A stretch of 64,000 bases of DNA from Stackebrandtia albiflava (GTDB lineage: Bacteria; Actinomycetota; Actinomycetes; Mycobacteriales; Micromonosporaceae): positions 1 through 64,000 of the forward strand of contig NZ_VLLL01000007.1 in assembly GCF_007994225.1 (NCBI RefSeq). The letters are read 5' to 3'. This document shows positions 60,676 to 64,000 of this stretch, piece by piece. A model generated the notes under the pieces. The model saw only the letters and a program-made list of their open reading frames with translations. It did no database searches and was not told where the DNA came from. Each line of letters begins with the position of its first letter. Position 1 is the stretch's first letter. The translations under genes and the position numbers were made by a program.

Positions 60676-61437
60676 TCAGATCGCGCTTCCTCCGGAGACG
60701 TCGATCACCTGCCCGGTGGTCCAACCCGACTGTGGTGAGGCCAGGTACCGCACCAGGGCGGCCACCTCCTCGGGTCGACCGATCCGGCCGAACACCGAGA
60801 GGGCGGCGGCTTCCGTCGCCTTGCCGGGGTCGCTCAACCAGCCGGCGTTCATGGGCGTGTCCGTGACGCCCGGCATGACGGCGTTGACGGTGATGCCGCG
60901 CGGCCCGAACTCGGGTGCCAGCGCCAGGGTGAGTGCGTTCAGCGCGGCCTTCGTCGCGGAGTACACCGGGTGGGTGGGGGCCGCGATACGGGTGAAGCCG
61001 GTGGTGACGTTGACGACGCGCCCGCCGTCGCGCAGCGAGTCCGCGAGGCGCTGGGTGAGGAACAGCGGTGCGGTCAGGTTCACCTCGACGTCGCGCCGGT
61101 AGGTGGCTTCGTCGATCTCGCCCAGTCGTTGCGGTATCGAGATTCCGGCGTTGTTCACCAGGACGTCGACGGTCCGGTCGCCGGTGTGGCGTTCCACCTC
61201 CGTCAGGAACTCGTCGGACATGCGGCCGACCGCGCCGACCGGGTCGTCGGCGAAGTCGGCGCGCAGCGGTACCGGTACGGCGCCCCGGGCCTTCACCTCG
61301 TCCGCCGTCTCTGCGGCGGCCGCGGCGTCGGTGCCGTAGTGGAGGCCGATCACGCCGAAGCCGTCTTCTGCGAGGCCGATCGCGATGGCGCGTCCGATCC
61401 CCTTGGTCCCACCGGTGACCAGTGCCGTGCGGGTCAT
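60676..61437 (-). CDS. Short-chain dehydrogenase/reductase (SDR)
   Basis: 253 residues from ATG 61437, with GGGG as ribosome binding site. SDR motifs: TGGTKGIGRAIA (TGxxxGIG), NNAGIS, catalytic YSATKAALN (YxxxK) preceded by a Thr/Phe in place of the usual Ser (NVTTGFTRIA), and PGVTDTPMNAGW. The putative catalytic Ser is not obvious, so activity could differ. Divergent from a TetR gene across a 54-base promoter region, suggesting TetR control. Substrate unknown. Confidence 0.88.
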   Translation of the reverse strand: MTRTALVTGGTKGIGRAIAIGLAEDGFGVIGLHYGTDAAAAAETADEVKARGAVPVPLRADFADDPVGAVGRMSDEFLTEVERHTGDRTVDVLVNNAGISIPQRLGEIDEATYRRDVEVNLTAPLFLTQRLADSLRDGGRVVNVTTGFTRIAAPTHPVYSATKAALNALTLALAPEFGPRGITVNAVMPGVTDTPMNAGWLSDPGKATEAAALSVFGRIGRPEEVAALVRYLASPQSGWTTGQVIDVSGGSAI

Positions 61438-61453
61438 GTCCGACCCCTTTCTG

Positions 61454-61492
61454 TAGTGTTCACTAAAGAATTGATTTGTATAGTAGCCACTA
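61454..61492. promoter_or_regulatory. Two TetR-type operators in the SDR/TetR divergent promoter
   Basis: TAGTGTTCACTA (61454-61465, perfect palindrome) and TAGTAGCCACTA (61481-61492) share TAGT and CACTA; centres are 27 bases apart. The second overlaps the TetR -10 TATAGT (61479-61484) and ends at the TetR ATG. This arrangement suits autorepression and control of both genes. Confidence 0.7.
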
Positions 61493-62094
61493 TGAAAAAG
61501 CGGAGCGGGCGGGGTCGGCCGAAGGGCTTCGACCAGGCAGAGGTGCTCGAGAACGCGATGCGGGTGTTCTGGGAGGACGGCTACGAGGGCGCCAGCCTCA
61601 CCGCGCTACAGGAGGCCACCCGTCTCAGCCCGCCGAGCATCTACCACTCGTTCGGCTCGAAGGAGGGGCTGTACCGGGCCTGCCTCGACCACTACCAGGG
61701 CCGCCACGGCTCGCCCGTCGACGCGATGCGGGCCGAACCGCCCGGGCCGGAGGGGCTGCGACGGCTGTTGTCCACCGCCGCCGCCGAATACACCTCCCCC
61801 GACCAGCCCGCCGGCTGCATGATCTCCACCGCGGCCCTCACCGTGGGTCCACAACACGACGCCGTCGCCGGGCAGGTCGCGGCCCGCCGGGCGACCAGCC
61901 TCGGGCTCGTCCGCGACTACCTTGCGCAGGCGCGGCGGCGTGGAACACTCCCCGAATCCGCCGACCCGGCGGCGCTGGCCCGGTACTTCGGCGCGATCAT
62001 GCAGGGCATGTCGGTCCAGGCCCGCGACGGCGCCACCCGTGAGGAACTCGAGGCGATCGCCGACATCGCGATGGCGGCGTGGCCCGTGGAGTGA
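61492..62094 (+). CDS. TetR/AcrR-family transcriptional regulator
   Basis: 200 residues from ATG 61492 (MKKRSGRGRPKGFDQAEVLE); TATAGT seven bases before it marks a leaderless start. HTH in the N-terminal 60 residues (ALQEATRLSPPSIYHSFGSK), then a ligand domain with HYQGRHGSPVDAM and GCMISTAALTVGPQHDAVAG, similar to the YdhM/NemR-type subfamily. It probably represses the divergent SDR and itself. Confidence 0.92.
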   Translation: MKKRSGRGRPKGFDQAEVLENAMRVFWEDGYEGASLTALQEATRLSPPSIYHSFGSKEGLYRACLDHYQGRHGSPVDAMRAEPPGPEGLRRLLSTAAAEYTSPDQPAGCMISTAALTVGPQHDAVAGQVAARRATSLGLVRDYLAQARRRGTLPESADPAALARYFGAIMQGMSVQARDGATREELEAIADIAMAAWPVE

Positions 62095-62110
62095 CCGGGC
62101 CGCCGCCCTC

Positions 62111-62229
62111 GGGGGCCGCCACTCCTCCACCCCATGGCGTCGAGCCTATGGCGGGACACGTGGTCCGGTCGAGCGCGACGGGCCGGGGTTGTGGACGACC
62201 GGCCCGATGTGGAAAATCCGTTGTGGACT
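62111..62229 (-). repeat. Dispersed repeat, family 2, copy 2
   Basis: Inverted relative to copy 1. The 38-base core at 62111-62148 has one mismatch to 16429-16466. TCGTCCACAA (minus, 62198-62189) matches copy 1 exactly, and further TGTGG boxes (62208-62216, 62221-62229) resemble DnaA boxes. It fills the convergent gap between tetR and the MFS gene (62095-62375). Confidence 0.7.
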
Positions 62230-62375
62230 GAAGAGGACGTCCGCCGAGCGACGCCGTGCCTCCCTTCCATCACCGCCCCGAACGGGTAGGCCACGACACG
62301 CCTAACCGCGCACGAACCGGCACCCGGTGCGGGCGGATGCACCGGGTGCCGGAGTTTCGGGGCCGGGTGGACCGG

Positions 62376-63692
62376 TCAGACGGTGACCGGTTCGGGGGTG
62401 GGATCGGTGGCGGGCCGGGATCCGGTCGCGGCCGGGGCGCTGTCGCCCGAGGTCGCGGCCCCGGCCACGGTGTTGACCGACGTCTCCGCGCCCACCGCCC
62501 GACCGGCCCGGATGACCGGGGTCAGGCAGGCGATGACGGCGACGAGTCCACCGATTCCCAGCGCCATGAAGATGGTGCGGGGGTCGAGGTATTCGAGCGC
62601 GAGGCCGCCGCCGACGAAGCCGACCATGGTGGTGCCGTTGACGATGCCGCTCTCCTTGGCGATCGCTCGGCCCTGCTGCTCCAGCGGCACGCGGCGGGCC
62701 ATGGTCACCGCGACGACGCTGTTCTCGCCGGCGTTCGCGGCACCGCCGATCAGGAACAGCGGCACCACCATGGTGATGGAGGTCAGGGCGCCGCCGGCGA
62801 ACATCACGAGTGAGCTGGCGCCGAGCAGCCCGAACAGCAGGTAGGCGAGTTGTCCGTCGTGGCGGGTCCGCGAGATGACCATGGCGAACAGCCACGCGCC
62901 GACCGCCATGCCCGCCATCCAGGTGGCGTTGATGATCCCGTAAAGGGTCTCGCTGGCGCCGAAGGACTCCCGGACGAGGAACACCTCGGTGACGTTGGCG
63001 GCCGACAGCACTCCGACGACCGCGGCGAGCCCGATGATCATGGTGGCGACGAGCCGGTCGTCGCGGAGCCGCCAGGTGGCGGTTGCAGGGGTGGTCCCGG
63101 TCGCGGTGGCCGGGGCGTTTCCGCCGCGCCGGGTCCGGATGTTCAGGCTGGCGACCGTACGCAGCACCGACATCGCGGCGGCGGCGAGCAGGGTGGTCTC
63201 GGGTCCCAGTTCACCGACGAGTACGCCGGCGAGCGCGGGTCCGGCCATCATCCCGACCAGGGCGCCGGTCTGTCCGACCGCCGCCGCCTTGGGCAGGTCG
63301 TCCTTGGTCGCCATGGTCGGGAGCAGCGCGCCCATGACCGGTTGCAACAGCGCCGTCCCGCACGCGACCAGCATCGACAGTGCCAACAGTGCGACGAGGT
63401 GGTTCGTGAAGACCATCGCGAAGGTGGCTCCGGCCTGGACCGCACCGCTGAGCAGGATCAACCGGCGGCTGTCGAACCGGTCGGCCATCCTGCCGGTGAT
63501 GGGGGACAGCAGGACCAGCGGCAGGGTCGACGCCAGGGTGAGCGCCGCGACGGCGAGGCCGCCGAGGCCGGAGGTCTGGAGGTGGAGGACCAGTGTCACC
63601 GAGGTGGTGAACATTGCGGCGCCGGCGAGGAACCGGCTCGCCGCGGAGATGTAGACGTCGGACCAACGGGTCGCCAAAACTGTGAAAGACAT
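62376..63692 (-). CDS. MFS transporter
   Basis: 438 residues from ATG 63692. Twelve hydrophobic segments with the MFS loop GRMADRFDSRRLILLSG between helices 2 and 3 and similar ARRVPLEQQGRAIAKESGIV later; central loop at about 195-210. Resembles antibiotic/multidrug efflux proteins of the enterobactin-exporter/EntS class. Its promoter directly precedes it with a leaderless structure. A truncated ArsR-like gene on the same strand lies just upstream, a common pairing. Substrate unknown. The C-terminal 45 residues are Ala/Thr/Pro-rich. Confidence 0.88.
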   Translation of the reverse strand: MSFTVLATRWSDVYISAASRFLAGAAMFTTSVTLVLHLQTSGLGGLAVAALTLASTLPLVLLSPITGRMADRFDSRRLILLSGAVQAGATFAMVFTNHLVALLALSMLVACGTALLQPVMGALLPTMATKDDLPKAAAVGQTGALVGMMAGPALAGVLVGELGPETTLLAAAAMSVLRTVASLNIRTRRGGNAPATATGTTPATATWRLRDDRLVATMIIGLAAVVGVLSAANVTEVFLVRESFGASETLYGIINATWMAGMAVGAWLFAMVISRTRHDGQLAYLLFGLLGASSLVMFAGGALTSITMVVPLFLIGGAANAGENSVVAVTMARRVPLEQQGRAIAKESGIVNGTTMVGFVGGGLALEYLDPRTIFMALGIGGLVAVIACLTPVIRAGRAVGAETSVNTVAGAATSGDSAPAATGSRPATDPTPEPVTV

Positions 63693-63728
63693 GCTTCAAA
63701 GTTAGCGACGTACCGCCGAGATGTCAAA
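63693..63728 (-). promoter_or_regulatory. Leaderless promoter of the MFS gene
   Basis: TTGACA (63728-63723), 18-base spacer, TAACTT (63704-63699), then six bases to ATG 63692. Both hexamers are close to consensus and transcription would begin at or next to the start codon. Confidence 0.75.
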
Positions 63729-63758
63729 CAGAATTTTCACAACTCGCCGAGACGCCGC

Positions 63759-64000
63759 TCACACTTCGGGAAAGAGCCGGAAGTGGAACGCCATCCGCCT
63801 GGCCCCCTCCGGAGCCTCCGGACGCGCCCGCCCCCCGAAGGGTTCCATCAACGCCATGAGCCCCTTCTTGAACTCCTCGACCTCCTCGACGGTCAACTTC
63901 AAGGAGACCTGTGAGAACGTCATGGTGTCGTACCACTCGCGGGGCTCCTCGGACGCCGCGTCGAGCCACCGCCGCATCTTCGCGTCCGAGTCGGCCTGGA
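63759..64000 (-). CDS. ArsR-like HTH transcriptional regulator, partial (C-terminal 80 residues)
   Basis: The frame is open to the right edge of the window; visible part reads ADSDAKMRRWLDAASEEPRE, then TFSQVSLKLTVEEVEEFKKG, GARRMAFHFRLFPEV and stop. This helical C-terminus with WYDT and LxxEEVEEF matches the effector-binding end of ArsR-family 'winged helix' proteins often found beside MFS exporters. The DNA-binding domain is outside the window. Confidence 0.7.
   Translation of the reverse strand, partial: QADSDAKMRRWLDAASEEPREWYDTMTFSQVSLKLTVEEVEEFKKGLMALMEPFGGRARPEAPEGARRMAFHFRLFPEV

Overview
The window is GC-rich throughout, uses many GTG starts, and packs genes tightly with 4-base stop/start overlaps. 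It carries the classical actinobacterial set: a complete nuoA-N operon next to menaquinone genes, futalosine-pathway genes, Asp23/Gls24 envelope-stress genes and LPXTG surface proteins. I read it as the chromosome of a filamentous or spore-forming actinobacterium of the Micromonospora/Glycomyces/Streptomyces type; I cannot name the genus from sequence alone.

Layout. 1-294: the end of an IS3-family element running off the left edge. 324-9698: a sugar-uptake and catabolism operon (two TIM-barrel isomerases, lipoprotein binding protein, two permeases, RbsA-like ATPase, Gfo/Idh/MocA oxidoreductase) facing a ROK repressor, with an apparent operator inside a leaderless promoter. 9775-12002: a five-gene Asp23/Gls24 membrane-stress operon. 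12259-16100: tRNA-Tyr, a membrane endonuclease/phosphatase-like protein, a YajQ protein, a nucleotide-sugar epimerase and HtpX. 16558-21677: an orphan second set of complex I membrane subunits (K, L, M, N only). 21765-23343: small hypotheticals and an AT-richer DUF3800 gene. 23510-39710: the complete nuoA-N operon, preceded by a menJ-type menaquinone reductase and menG. 42093-47854: a lipoprotein, a large LPXTG protein, and a Fic / Phd-antitoxin / PIN-toxin cassette. 47940-50470: mqnC and an amidohydrolase likely to deaminate aminofutalosine. 50670-52678: a small membrane protein, a VOC protein and a hypothetical. 52705-56395: paaABCDE. 56623-59590: two paralogous LPXTG-type proteins. 59755-64000: mqnA, an SDR with a divergent TetR, an MFS transporter and a truncated ArsR-like regulator.

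How it fits together. MqnA, the amidohydrolase, MqnC, MenG and MenJ would make and modify menaquinone, which the NDH-1 complex of the nuo operon reduces. A near-perfect Crp/GlxR-type palindrome in front of menJ-nuo suggests global cAMP-type control of respiration. The paa genes would feed phenylacetyl-CoA catabolism.

The most unusual signal is in the gaps of the co-transcribed respiratory and paa genes. Every gap longer than about 10 nt in the menJ-nuoA-N operon, the L2/M2 gap, and the paaD/E gap holds a short reading frame. Its start codon overlaps the upstream gene's stop codon (ATGA, GTGA or TGATG), and it ends on, or 2-5 nt before, the downstream start. Several contain in-frame partial copies of the neighbouring gene's end or start. 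This looks like a relay of mini-ORFs that keeps translational coupling unbroken. Two families of dispersed repeats (14163/50542 and 16361/62111) and a 232-bp duplicated gene end with a long hairpin (56524/57956) are further structures not explained by ordinary genes.
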